Below are positions 33,435-45,242 of a stretch of DNA of 64,000 bases, one piece after another; position 1 is the stretch's first letter; each line of letters opens with the position of its first letter. The position numbers were made by a program, and so were the translations under genes. The notes below the pieces were generated by a model. The model searched no databases. It was not told the origin of the DNA and saw nothing but the letters and a program-made list of their open reading frames with translations. Location: contig JAKSYS010000288.1 in assembly GCA_022925895.1 (NCBI GenBank), positions 1-64,000 of the forward strand, written 5' to 3'. This stretch comes from Fragilaria crotonensis (Eukaryota; Bacillariophyta; Fragilariophyceae; Fragilariales; Fragilariaceae).

Positions 33435-35389
33435 TTAGCTCGTGGATCTCTTGGGAATGACAGCCACCTGGTGCACATCACTACGCTCAGATCCAGCGTA
33501 TGCCACTCCACCCGCAAAGGTAGCTTCAGTAATTGTCACAGCATCGGAGATGGTGTTGGTAGTACGAATAACACCAATCAAGCGACCAGTCTTGCCATTC
33601 TCGAGTAGCTCTATAATACCAACTCCAGGGCAAGATCCTTGGGCCGAGTGAGAGATCGAGACGGGGGCTGGCCCACGCAATGCAATCATCATGTACTTTC
33701 CATCAGGAGTGATATCAGCGAGATCTGGAGCCGGGTCGTCCAACGCAAGCTTGGCGTCATCCAAGACGGCCTTGGAGTAGCAGGCACTAGACGGACCGAC
33801 GCGACCGGTCTGACCAGAACGAGAGACGAGATCGAAGGAACTGCGAGCATAGGTTGTACTGTCGAAGACTTCCACGATGTTCTGGATACGGTCGACGACG
33901 TACACATACATCTTGTTCGGGTGGGCAGCAGCACCATGAGAGTCGCGTCGAGTAGAGACGCCTGGTTTCTGGCCTGAGTTGTCAGCAGCGCCCTTGACAC
34001 CCTCGACATTTCCACCAGTTTGGGTGTTACCAATGTCTTGGAAGATACGAATGGGCATGGGAGTGTTTTCGGGATTGATCACAGATCCTTGTCCCCGAGG
34101 GAAGGCATTATCGTTAAGGGAGAACACGGCAAACGTGGACTGTGTCGCACCTGCACCTGACGTCGAGACTCCTGCATTGAGGATCATTTGGTTCTTTACT
34201 TGAGCTCCACCACAGCCAGCACCGTAGACAACAGCCTGGCCGTATTCTCCAATAATCGACATTGGCGTAGTTGCCAAATCTGCCACAAGTAGTCCACCAC
34301 CAGCCAATGTAATATACAGCTTGTTGGTCGAAGATGGGATTGGACAGATCGGGAGATTATTGCTACGCCCTCCGGCGCCACCAGTTCTACCTCCAGCACA
34401 GCCATTCTCCTTACACGCGCCATTGGGTGTTAAGTCTTGAATATCAGCCTGGACATAGTCCCCACTCACGGTCCCAATGAGCTGCTTACCGTGTTCATTG
34501 AGGCCCGAGAAAGCCGTGGCGGGTTCGGCAACGATCATGCTTTTGCCAAGACCGAGTGTGGCACTCTTGTCATAGACAAGGTTGATGATCTTTCCGGTTT
34601 GGTCCTTGGTGACATTGATACGTTCGATCGCCTTTCCGTTCAAGTTCGAAATTAGGAGAAAGGAATCATTGGCAGACCAAAAGCTCATGTGAACGGATCG
34701 GCTGGTAGCGTTCGACGTTCCAGAACTAAAGATGAATTTGGTCACTCGGAAGAGACCGACCGCTTCTCTAGTCTCAGTGTCGATGATTCCAACATAGCCT
34801 CCTTCTGGTGTGAACTGCGAAGTTGCTTGTGTGAGAGATTATAATGGGGTGGTGGAGTATTCTGATGAAGGACAAGACCAATGACCGACAGGTGTACGTG
34901 CTCACCACTTACCATGTTAGCATTAATGTATCGTCCATCATTCGAAGGTTGTGCGCCATGGAGACGCCCGAATCCACCAAGAGCGCCCAAAGTCACACCG
35001 GAAACGGCGTCGACAAGAGTTTGAGGGAAGATTTCCAACGTATTGCAAGGGCCAACAGTTGCCGTTGGCGAACAAGGCAGTGGCTTCGCATCTAATCCTC
35101 CAGCGAGTTGCCTGTTTACGTCGACTGAATCAAACACCCAAAGGAAACCTCCCTTGACGCCGAGAGCAGTCTGGTTAGGAGCAGAGTTCGACTGATCTGC
35201 AGCCCAAATCTGATATCCTGTTGCGCTTGTTTGGTTTTGGGTTGGTCGTGGTGTTGGCTTCCTTGTTGGTTGTTTCTGCGGGGTCCGGCCGCCGTTGCTG
35301 TTGCCCCTCCTGGATACATTCACTGCACCAACAGTGGGAAGTCGAGCGCCGAAGGCGATGCAGGCGAGAACAAGTGAGTTGACTTTCAT
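33435..35389 (-). CDS. Secreted beta-propeller-like protein
   Basis: Two exons. Exon 1 is 35389-34913, ending ...DGRYINANM. The intron is 34912-34815 (GTAAGT...CGCAG, phase 0). Exon 2 is 34814-33435, beginning FTPEGGYVGIIDTETREAVG. About 618 residues. A signal peptide (MKVNSLVLACIAFGARLPTV) and a Pro/Thr/Asn linker (TPRPTQNQT) precede repeated blade-like segments of the form GGYVGIIDTET, LLISNLNGKAIERI, LYITLAGGGLLVADL, YVYVVDRIQNIVEVFDS and GKYMMIALRGPAPVS. This is the YVTN/lactonase-like pattern of a beta propeller. Gly/Cys-rich insert ENGCAGGRTGGAGG near the middle. Probably extracellular or wall-associated; no catalytic residues can be assigned. Ends at TAG/TAA side 33435 with IPKRSTS. 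Confidence 0.75.
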
Positions 35390-36085
35390 AATGGATGAGT
35401 GCTTCCAGGATTATGAGCGTTGCGCGATCGATGCATAAATTGTACACGCAGTACGTGTACGGAATAAGCTTTTAAGAACTACGACTCAAAACTGACTGAC
35501 GTGAAAATGGGCTCACGTAGTATCGCTATGGAAACCTGTTTTGGTCATTTCGATATGTCCATGACGACTAAGTGATAGCCGACATGAAGAAGCGATCGCT
35601 CGAGCTGACAAAAATGACTGACTTGAAAGCCGTTTCCGTATCGTGTTAGAAAACTGTTTTGGACATTTCGATGTGTCCATCACGGTGGCACGAAGACGCA
35701 ATCGCGTACGAGGCCGACGCGTAATGCTTTGCGTCAATGCCACAGATTGAATAGTTTCTCCGAAAGATATTCAAAACTGGTTTCTTTGGTCTCCTTAGCA
35801 TGAGACAAGTCCTACACGCGGCAAGTCCAACGCACCTTAGTGTACTATCAGTATATAGTCCGTGCTACTGTATTTACTAAAAAGGTCTCAATCTTGGATC
35901 GGGAGGAGAGTGTTCTATTATTAGTGTTCTGGTACTACTCGAGTAGCTATCATAGTAGCTAGAGACTTCTCAGAGTATTCTATTTTGTGGGATCGACCGT
36001 TCAGCCACACATAAATGTGTATTAATACTGTACTAGACTACGGTAGAACACATGCGACGGTACGGTATTCAGCAGTACAGTACAC
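35390..36085. other. Promoter side of the propeller gene, with a 116-bp imperfect duplication
   Basis: At 35535 and 35651 the phrase CTGTTTTGG-CATTTCGAT-TGTCCAT recurs, preceded each time by TGACTGAC-TGAAA. This is a roughly 116-bp direct duplication. GTAC motifs cluster at 36015-36095. No gene. Confidence 0.5.
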
Positions 36086-36102
36086 TAGTACACTTCAACG
36101 CA
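36086..36102. repeat. Left 17-bp target-site duplication of the LINE copy
   Basis: TAGTACACTTCAACGCA, identical to 38660-38676. Confidence 0.85.
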
Positions 36103-38659
36103 ATTGGCGGAAACAGTCGGTAACAGGGAAACTACTACGCATCGCAGTCTCGTGGTTCCAGGCTCAAGTAGGCGTTTCTTTTTCGATCCTCGCTAACGTA
36201 CATCATCCACTTCCGCACCTGGAATCTAAATGGCTTCTCTCTCTCATGTCGTTTCTCGCAAGCCTGAACGCAAAGCAAGCTTCGTCTCGACCCGCCTTAT
36301 TTACCGGAACTTCAAAGATTACATGACTTTTTCATCATGGATGCCATTCAATCATCGGGGAAATTCTCTTCCAGCGAGATCTGCCGGCTTAACTATTCCC
36401 GGTTGTATCTAAACGCGGTTACCGTCTTGGATTTGACAAGTATGAATGGACGAGCTCTCGATCGCAACAAGCTACTCGGGGATCATTCGTTACTTTGCAG
36501 TTATAGTACCCATGGGACATCGATTTATCAAGAACGACCCTCAGCGCTCACGTGGAAGCTGTGGTTAAAAGCCAATACTCTTTAGAGCAGGTCCGATGGT
36601 ACTCTCCTCCAACCCCTTGGAGATTGGGTTTTGCCCATCCACAAGATGCGTCAACGTCACCCCGCCTACTGGTCGGCGGGCCAGTTATGGGTTCACCTAC
36701 ACAACCAACGTTATATGAAATGCATCCTTCTGTCAGATCAATTCTTCCGCGAAACAACTGTGACCTGCGAGTGAACGATGCTCCCAACACAGTCAGTCCC
36801 GATGCTCGCACTCCAATCGACACCTGGGCTGTGGACGATCGCCCATCAGAGTCATATTCTAGAGGTCAACCGGCCCCCAATCGCAGGAACATTTAAACAA
36901 TTATTGCTTCCCTCCCTAACTGGGAAATGGAGATCCTGCAACATGTGAAGCTGGCGGAGGATCCATTCTCCGTTGCGGATACTCTCGAGCATGGCATCCG
37001 AGCGGTTAGTGACGGTTCCGATTGGAATCAAGTACAGGGCAGCTTCGGTTGGGTCATGAGCACTGACTTAGGTGAATGTTGCGCGCGAGGTATGGGGCCT
37101 GCTCGCAGCTCTTCCCCCCACGCAAACAGGTCATAAAGCTATGGACTGTTGGCTCGTAAGTGTTTTCTCCGAAGACTGACGGAATTCACAGGGAAAGAAC
37201 ACGATCCATGGACAGGTATTGCCGCCACCGATAGTCAAAGCCTGATCGACACGATTAGGCGAAAGCCATCCCACGGCATCGACGAGGTTATGGATCCATC
37301 CGTCGTCGAGTCATCAACAATCCGGCGTCCACGATTCCCGAGTGGGATATCGTCCGGGGCATTCAGACTCCCCTGCAGGACATGCCAGAAGTCATCCTCC
37401 AACACGTCAAAGGGCATCAAGATTGCGAGACTCAGTATCGCCATCTTTCCCTTCTTGCGCAGTTAAATGTGGATGCTGATGCCCAAGCATCGCAATATCA
37501 GCGAGAGCATGGGTCTTTTCAACCGGATGTTTTGTTGACTGAATGGGCGGGCGTTCACCTGGATTTCCCAACCGGCACTGTGACGTCGCATTATGAGACA
37601 CCTCTCCGTTACCAAGCGACGGCGCCTGCACAAAAGAACCATCTGATGGAGCGCCACTCATGGACACGTCACATTTTGGCCACAATCAATTGGGACGCGC
37701 ATGGCAAAGCTTTGCGACGTCATCTGGACAAACGCACACACCTGGTAAAATTGGTTCACGGTATCCTTCCAACAAATTCGCTCCATCGTCATGATCCTCG
37801 AAGAAATAAATGTCCTTGTTGTCTCAATACCATCGAAAGTTGGCAGCGTATTCTTCGTTGTCCGTCAGCATCTTACGCGTCATGGCGGACGAAGTTTTTC
37901 CTGCTTATGGAACACAGCCAGATGTAATGAGCTCAATACAATGCCTTGCCTTAAAGTGCTGTTACTTTCGGCGCTTCAGGAATGGATTACATTCACCAGA
38001 GGAGACCATGTATCAAAAGCACCCTACAGATGCATCACCCCCGGCCATTCGCCGATTGCTCTTCCAGCTGAATGCAATCGGATGGGATCATATCTTTCTG
38101 GGACGATTCAGCAGCGAGTGGAGCTCACTTCAAGACGAATATTACGCACGGCAGGCACATTCCATTGACACAAAACGATCAATCGGGATGCGATGGCAAG
38201 TCGCAATCATTAGCACGATATGGCAGCAATGGTTTCTTCTCTGGTACATGCGCAACAAGGTTTTACACGGAGTCGATTCCCGCTCACAGGCACAGGCAGA
38301 AAGAAGAGTGGTTGAACGCACCTTGATCGATATATATGATATTCGCCACCAAATGGAGCCGAGTGTGCAAGAACTTCTTAATAGAGATATCACGGACCAT
38401 TTTTCCAAAACGTTGACTTGTAACGAAAACTGGCTTGTTGCGGTTTACGGTCCGCTCGTCAAGCAAAGCGTCAAGAGAGTCAAAGCAAAGGCGATTCAAG
38501 GAGTCAAGTCGATTTGACGTTACTTCACGAGCACTAGGTAAGAGGATTTCTGTGCCGTATGCTAGCCGGTACCGTTAACCGCGGTAGTGTCTAGTCGTGT
38601 GGGTCAAGTGTTCTTAGTTCGGACACCGCGGCAGCACGTTAAATTAGAACTGGGGTTTT
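36103..38659 (+). mobile_element. 5'-truncated LINE copy (RNase H and C-terminal region), 17-bp target duplication
   Basis: Flanked by a perfect 17-base direct repeat, TAGTACACTTCAACGCA, at 36086-36102 and 38660-38676. That length is typical of target-primed reverse transcription. Plus-strand translation gives retroelement protein pieces in order. First comes CRLNYSRLYLNAVTV plus QERPSALTWKLWLKAN at 36.4-36.6 kb. Next is an RNase H domain with its carboxylates (SDGSDW, TDSQSL, VDADA) and the HVKGHQD signature at 36.98-37.5 kb. Last are a Cys/His finger (KCPCC...LRCPSA) near 37.8 kb and a long C-terminal region ending at 38517 (QWFLLWYMRNKVLHG). The reading frame changes several times, and the reverse transcriptase and anything 5' of it are missing. 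The copy is dead but its target duplication is intact. Confidence 0.8.
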
Positions 38660-38676
38660 TAGTACACTTCAACGCA
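38660..38676. repeat. Right 17-bp target-site duplication of the LINE copy
   Basis: Identical to 36086-36102. The element's 3' end just before it is a T-rich GGGGTTTTT with no poly(A). Confidence 0.85.
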
Positions 38677-41600
38677 GTAGCTACTCGGAGTATCTACCAT
38701 CAGCCAAAGGTGTAATATTGGGAACAAATCGCCCAAAACTTCTGACCAGCACATCAGGAATCAGGACCCAGTATTTTGCAATTTGCCTGCTAATATCTGG
38801 TTGTGCTTCCACAATTGCATGATGATTTCACATGAGCCCATCCAAGATGGGCTCTCAAACATCGTGCCAGAATGGCTTGACACATCACCGTGAATGCCAT
38901 GATGTGTTAAGTTGAAACATGATGCTGTCAATCCCACAAGCTCTGCCTTGTTGGATGGAAAGAGAATATGAAGTACTCCATCAAGTATATTGTAGGAGTA
39001 GAAAAAGCAGAAGAAATGAAAAAATCAGTGCAACATCAGGACCAGCCAGCCAGTATACTGCAATGTGCCTGCTACGGTTTGGTTGTGTCTCATCCACAAC
39101 TGCATGTTGATTTCACAGTAGCCCACCCATCATGATGGACAACGAAGCAAACATCAAGTCAAAGAATTGATAAAACTTATTTGCTGCATGGCCTACTATT
39201 GATCAGCATCTCATTGCAAAGAATGTCATGCTCATTTAAGTTCTACTCTGCAGTATGCTGTCAGTCCTACTAACTCTGCCTGGATGGATGGAAAGAGAAC
39301 AAGAGTGTCCACCATGTGTTTCAATTCATGGAATTTTGATACCTTCCAACCATTACCAGTATCTTGATAGAGGTACTTCAGAACAAGAGACATGAGCCGT
39401 GTAATTGCATTTTCTTCCAAAGCTGCCTCCCCAACTTCATCTCCTATAGATAGTGTCCCAATACGTATCAGCATTCAGCCATGCCTCAAAGCATGGAAGG
39501 CATTCCATTGTGCCGAGGGCTGTCAAAAGATTGGGGATGTACCATGAGATGGCATGCCATACCTCAACCAGCATAGTCAGTGCAGCAAGAGGAAGGGAAA
39601 TAAAGTACCGGATTGTTCTGAGCACTCAAAAAGAGTACTAAGGTTGGTGATTCTGCATGAGAAATCAGTTCGGGGGAAATCTTAACAAATAGTTTGGAGG
39701 CATGTGACATCAAATTTAAGCGCCATGTCATCAAGGATTGCCAAGAGTTTGGTGCAAAGACAAGTTGTCTGGAATGACTCAAGTACATTCATGATGACAC
39801 CATGCTGTACAGTATACATGACATTCTTGATGACAGCACACATAAAGATGCCATGAGGATTGCATCCCATCTGGACACGGTTGAAGACATTGACAACCCT
39901 GTACATCAAGAGCTGCTGAAAAAATTGTCTGACCCATTGTGACATGCATCATTTACATTGATATCCATGCAAAGAAAAAAAATCAACACTGGTGTTCTTC
40001 TGTGATGACAGTTTGTACAAAAAGAAGAGGACAAACAATACCAACAACCACCCACCAACCACGAAGTTTCAAAGGACCTTTCCACAAAAAACAATCATTT
40101 CCAGCTTGTGTCTTTGACATGATGCTTTTCAAAATTACGAATAAATTGCCAATTCAGACAAAAGTATGCCTATTTGCATTAAGCTATTCAGACAGAAATT
40201 GTGACAGGTTGATGGAGGGAGAATCTTTCATTGTGGGTTCTTTCAAAAAAGCAAGAACTTTTAAACAATCTGCTCCAACACCTCCCTTTGTCCTAATGAC
40301 GGAAAGCACCATCTTGTAAAACGTGATTTCCCCGCCCAGAGACGGATTTTCCCGCCATTATGACACCCGTGATTCTTCCGCATGTTCTTTCCTAAACATG
40401 AAAGTGCTGGCAAGTGCATTGGCTGGCTTGTTTTTAGGCGGGAACACAATGCAAGTTCTTCATTAACTTTTGGCACACATGTAGAACAATTGTGGATAGA
40501 AACATACTGCAATTACAAAAAATGTGTGTCGCTGCATCAAACTGTTCATCTCACTTGTTATCGTCATTGCCCTCATCCTCTGATGATTCTGACCTATCAG
40601 CAGACAATGAGGATTTGGATGAGGACAAGTATGTGGACAAGGACTTGGTGTTGGACAAAGGAATCAACCAAAATGGAAACAACAACAGCAATAATGACAG
40701 CACAAGTTCTGATGATAGTACTCCTAAAAAGTTGCCTGCAGTAATTGTACCAGTGTCTCGTGATAAAAATCATGTGCAACAACCTGAGGATACCTTTCCT
40801 TTGCCATCTCTTGCTACTTTTGCAGCAATCAGCGGCAAATAGAAAGTGTTGTTTGTGTTCTTCGCATATGACAGGAAATTATCGTTGCGATGCGGGAGTG
40901 GCAATCTCAATCATCAAAAAGATGAAACACCATGAAGAATACAAGCGCATGGTAAGCCATCCGGAAGAGAGCACGAATGGCTGGTCCTTTGATGAAATCA
41001 TTGATAATCTGCGATGATTTTACCTCATCAGACCAACTCTTCCAAGCAACAATCACGCACAGAATTGTTGTCTGCGCAAGTTCCTGAAATCCCATCAAAC
41101 TGCTGTGGGTTGTCTCCGGTTCCAATTGATCAAGTAGTGGCCATGGGTAGCGGAGGTCTGGCTGGTTTCCTGTAGTTATCCGGTTTACTTGTCATGATAC
41201 ACCTGGTCGTGTAAGCATGCATGTGCCTTTGTGTTTGACCATGGAATCATATCAAGTTACCCTGCGACAATGTATCCAAAACCCACTCAGGCACAAAGAG
41301 CATGTGGTAGGAACAAAAAATCTCGAAAGGGAGGAGCCTTGGATGTTGAACTTTAGGCGACCACCTTCTTGCAAGTCATTCTGTAGCTTGACGTGGTTTC
41401 TTTTAAAGTAACCAAACATCAATTTGCCGGAAGCCTAAGAAAGGCAATGCAAAATTACACCAGTTTTGAACTACATACTACGCTTATAGGTTGTGCAACA
41501 ACGGAACTACCTCCCCGTCCCGACTGCTGTTTTTCTGTGGGTGGCTGTGCACTGTGCTCAAGCACTATTTGCACTGCATACTACTTCAGGATTTATATAC

Positions 41601-44180
41601 TCCAGTGCCTAAATTTTGACAAATTTTCAAGAGTACACATTGAAATTGGCTATGAGGTTCGAATCCTGTACTTGTTGTTTGCGTCATGTTGTAACATGAC
41701 GCTGTCCTTGCTGTGTAGTTGTCGCATACAGTCTTCCCTGCCATCAAGTTTGGAAACATTTGCGTAATCGCCTTGCATCATTGTCAATGGCTGGGGAGAA
41801 GAGGGTGGTTTTGCCAGATTTCGTGGGAAAATTGCGATATTACCTTACAATATACAATAGGTGATTTAGTAAAAATGCGTGATATAGTAAATATGTGTCA
41901 AACGTATGAGTGATATCCTCATTGCAATAACATCACAACATTCAACCTCAGGTGATTTAGTAAACAATTGCGTGATATAGTAACGTTTGTCGAACATATA
42001 GTGATATAATAATACTGAGAAGAACATTTGCTGGACAGTGAAACAGAGACTTGTATGTTGAAAGTCATTGCACTATATTACACAAAGTGGCAAAAATGCG
42101 TGACATAGCGATTTCTTTTTTTTCATGAACCAGGGACAGATACCACAGAATGTCCACAACCATATTTGAGTTGCACGCTCAGGAGGATTACTTGCTCATC
42201 ACGCATCATGATAATGAAGAAGTAACCATGAATGGTCAGGCAGCATATCCTCCTCTTCATCTGCACCTGCTGGTGGTGAGAAGAAATGAACAACTGAAAG
42301 AAACCATAACGGAGTTGGTGATACAAGTTGACAATCGACAAGCATGCTTAGCATATTAAATCTCAATTCTCTGTTCTTGTCTTCACAATTCTTAAAATGA
42401 ACCTCTGAGCCTTGTTGTGGTGCTCATGTGATATAACACCATATCAATGGTTTTGGTTTCCATTGCAAGATTTGTTGTGATGACAGGCGGGTACAACCCA
42501 TTTCTCTCCTGAGTAAGTCGATAAGATGCGTCAGCCGCAAAAAATATCGGATTTCCCCAGAATCGCTAACTGTATGTATTTAGAAGCATATTTTTAGTGC
42601 TCAGCACAGAAACAAGTGTCCCAGTTTCAGCATTGCACTCAAAACCGAAAAGGTACACAGAATGCATGTGGAAATTTGCAACAACTCTCTCTCGATTGTA
42701 CAAATCAAAAGCAGGCCCCCATTACTGGCCCTAGGACATTGGATTCGAGGATGCAGCCGACTCTTAATAGCTGTGGACGGTTTTGAATTCACATTAAATC
42801 CTTTCCCAGCACGAGCAGATGCAACAAATCTTGTTTGTGCAATCAGTAGTTTGGATGGTGAATCCAAGACAACACTTTGAGTATACTTTGGCATTCCAGG
42901 ATGCTTTGTGAGCTCCCTGGTAAGGCCATGATTGCTGTGAGCGATGGTACCAATTTCAATCGATGTCAGCTGAGTAAACATGTCAAAGTGCTCACGAATA
43001 ACAAGCAATGGGACACCCCGCAACATTTTAAAATGAACATCACTTCTTTGTCACCACACAGACTCCACTGCCAGCACAAGGATGAGGCCTATCCTTGCAA
43101 ATCCATCGGAGAGTGCCGCCTCATCTAAATTGCTGCTGGAGAGCAAGCATATGATATTGTTCCCCAAGATGCTCTTCACGAATATCAACACAATAGAAGT
43201 TTCCCGTCCATTCATCACGTGTGGACGTACGGATGGGTAATGGAGTTGCAAGTGCATTCTTGTTGACATTGTTGCACGCGTCGACAACTTCATTGTTGTT
43301 GACAACTTCTTCCCCGTCAACAAATTTTTGGTCATGTAATTTTTCATTGTCCATGACAATTTTGTCTTCTGAAGAACCCATCATACAGGCAGAAGTTTTG
43401 TTGCTGTTGCCACTAGATTTATGAAATGTTGTATTAAGAAGACGAAATCCTCATGATCAACGAAATTCACAGCAGATTGTGTGGAACCTTTAACAAGGCA
43501 CTGGCAAAACTAGAAGGCAGCAAAAAAATTGGCACCAAATGTGTGTACCAGTCACAAGTAGAATAATATTGGCAGAAAAAATGGTGCCAAAGATATGTAT
43601 CAGCTGAAGTAGAATCAGATTCACTGGAAAGACAGGGAATTGAAATGCAAATGCCATGGCAGGTCATGTGTGAAAGAAGCATTGCCAATGTGCATATTAA
43701 AGTAACGATACACGTCATTCTCATCCCAATGGAAGGTTGCATCTGCATGACACTGATGCATCAGAATCAAGCTAAAATAATCTTCAAAAGATACTATCCT
43801 GTCTGATGCAGTTGCGCCGGCGTTGGTGAGTACTTTAAGAAAGTCATTGATGGAATGCAATCATGAGATCCCGTGCTGATTGACAGAAATATTGATAATG
43901 ACCGTTCTAATGCAAATAGGGTATACAAACGACGTCGCAGCTGAAGTGCTTCTATCTCTCTCGCCAGTCGGCATGATTGTACGAATGAGGATTTTGGTAT
44001 AGAAGCTTTTGAGGTGTGAATACAAGCTCTCCTGCTCCTGCAGCAGGTCTTGGGAACAAACAAGCCTCAACTTCCCTCAAAAGCTCATTGATACAAAAGT
44101 TAGTATGAAGTTTAGCACTGCATACCATTATGCTTCATCTTTATTGACAACAAGGGACGTTAAAGAATTCCCCATTTATT
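38677..44180. other. 5.5 kb of decayed, AT-rich transposon-like DNA without intact genes
   Basis: No open frame here has a convincing start, length or family match. Two related blocks at about 38740-38860 and 39050-39130 translate on the minus strand to NHHAIVEAQPDISRQIAKYW-like phrases, resembling a decayed HMG box or a duplicated transposon domain. An acidic Asn/Ser-rich open frame at 40492-40842 is followed by a CxxC piece (CCLCSSHMTGNYRC). A phrase containing FFAADASYRLTQERNGLY on the minus strand near 42.5 kb may be from a MULE-type transposase, but is too weak to call. Short direct repeats occur at 41861 and 41951. Confidence 0.45.
41859..42015. repeat. 90-bp direct duplication containing GTGATTTAGTAAA
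   Basis: GGTGATTTAGTAAA followed by GCGTGATATAGTAA and GAGTGATAT/TAGTGATAT occurs at about 41861 and again at about 41951, with some changes. It is AT-rich and non-coding. Confidence 0.65.
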
Positions 44181-44199
44181 TGTCATTAGACCAAATGAC

Positions 44200-44700
44200 A
44201 TTTCGATTCTATTCAAAGTTGTGAAGCATAAAAGTTGAGTTGTCATACCTAGTAGCCATTGTTGCATCAGCACCTCTGTAGAAAGGAACCATTTTTCCGA
44301 CGGCGTGTATGCGCAGTCGCCGATGACACAGTAAAGACCAGGAAGACCATTGATGACATTGTGAAGGTCTACCTGCTGGAGATTGCATCACGATCACCCA
44401 TGATATCAGGCCCAGCCACACCAAGGAACACAAAAGGACAGTGATGATCACATGCGCCTTGAATACTGACACCGTGAGTCTTGTTATGTCCAGAATAGAA
44501 AGAGCGAACATTTCTTACTTCTGTTACTGCTGGTGTTGTGGTCTGCAGATGGTAACTATCGACAACAGCAATGCAATTCTTCCATATGAACCCTTCCTTA
44601 CTATCATAATTAAAGATTGGTTTCAACTCTAGTAGTGGCAAGTCGGGTGCGTACGAGTAGTACTTAAAAACAGTTGTCAAAGATGTTGTCGAAATTCGTA
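44200..44700 (-). pseudogene. Decayed PIF/Harbinger DDE transposase fragment
   Basis: Minus-strand frames give CIAVVDSYHLQTTTPAVTEV, then VRSFYSGHNKTHGVSIQGAC and FVFLGVAGPDIMGDRDAI (44369-44680), followed in another frame by KMVPFYRGADATMATRYDN (about 44240-44290). This is the conserved middle of DDE_Tnp_4 transposases, with the first catalytic Asp in VVDSYH and the segment around the second Asp read across a frame change. Upstream and downstream parts are not recognisable, so it is a fragment. It may or may not relate to the non-autonomous element at 29632. Confidence 0.72.
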
Positions 44701-44719
44701 CGAAACACTAACTTCGGAT

Positions 44720-44785
44720 TTGGTGCTCATAACCCTCGCAGATGGCAATCCTCAGTTTGCTGGGGTTATGAGCACTCATGCGAGG
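44720..44785. repeat. Hairpin with 13-base arms (GTGCTCATAACCC)
   Basis: GTGCTCATAACCC at 44720-44732 is the reverse complement of GGGTTATGAGCAC at 44763-44776, with a further CTCGCA/TGCGAG pairing. It lies just beyond the Harbinger fragment and could be a palindromic transposon end. Confidence 0.6.
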
Positions 44786-45242
44786 GTTGTCTGGGCTTGT
44801 TCTTTTGGAAGCGAAACAGGAAACTGATTCGCAAGGTATTTTTGTGATGTCACGACACGGATTTGCGAAACTCTTGTTCTTCGCAAGGAAATTCGCATGG
44901 AAAGGCACGACTGTGAGCAGTCGAGAACCTGGAGTCCGCAAACACGGTGTTCGGACTTTCCTACATAAAACTCCTCCACTTGTCTGTATCACTCAATAGA
45001 GTCAATCAAGATCGACATCAACTCACAGATGCATGCTGTGGTAACGGTAGACCTATGCGTACTACGAGGGTCACAAATCATTAACAACCAATAACCATCT
45101 ACCATTCCGGTCGTGTAGCTTGTAGCTTCTAGCGTGTTACTTGTAACAGCAATCAATTCAAATAATCAGCGAAACCATCATCGTTATACAACGATTGATT
45201 ATTGAATACTCCAACAAGATCATTAATCATTCTTCATTCATC
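44786..45242. other. Promoter side of the P5CR gene
   Basis: About 450 bases with no gene. The last 80 bases contain TTATACAACG and ATCATT repeats, presumably 5' UTR. Confidence 0.4.

Noticed and set aside
41640-41680. GAGGTTCGAATCCTG resembling a tRNA T-arm
   Set aside because: The T-stem does not pair and there is no matching acceptor stem or D-arm upstream.
38677-44180. MULE or second piggyBac transposase suspected near 40.8 and 42.5 kb
   Set aside because: Only isolated short phrases fit, and neither catalytic order nor ends could be found.
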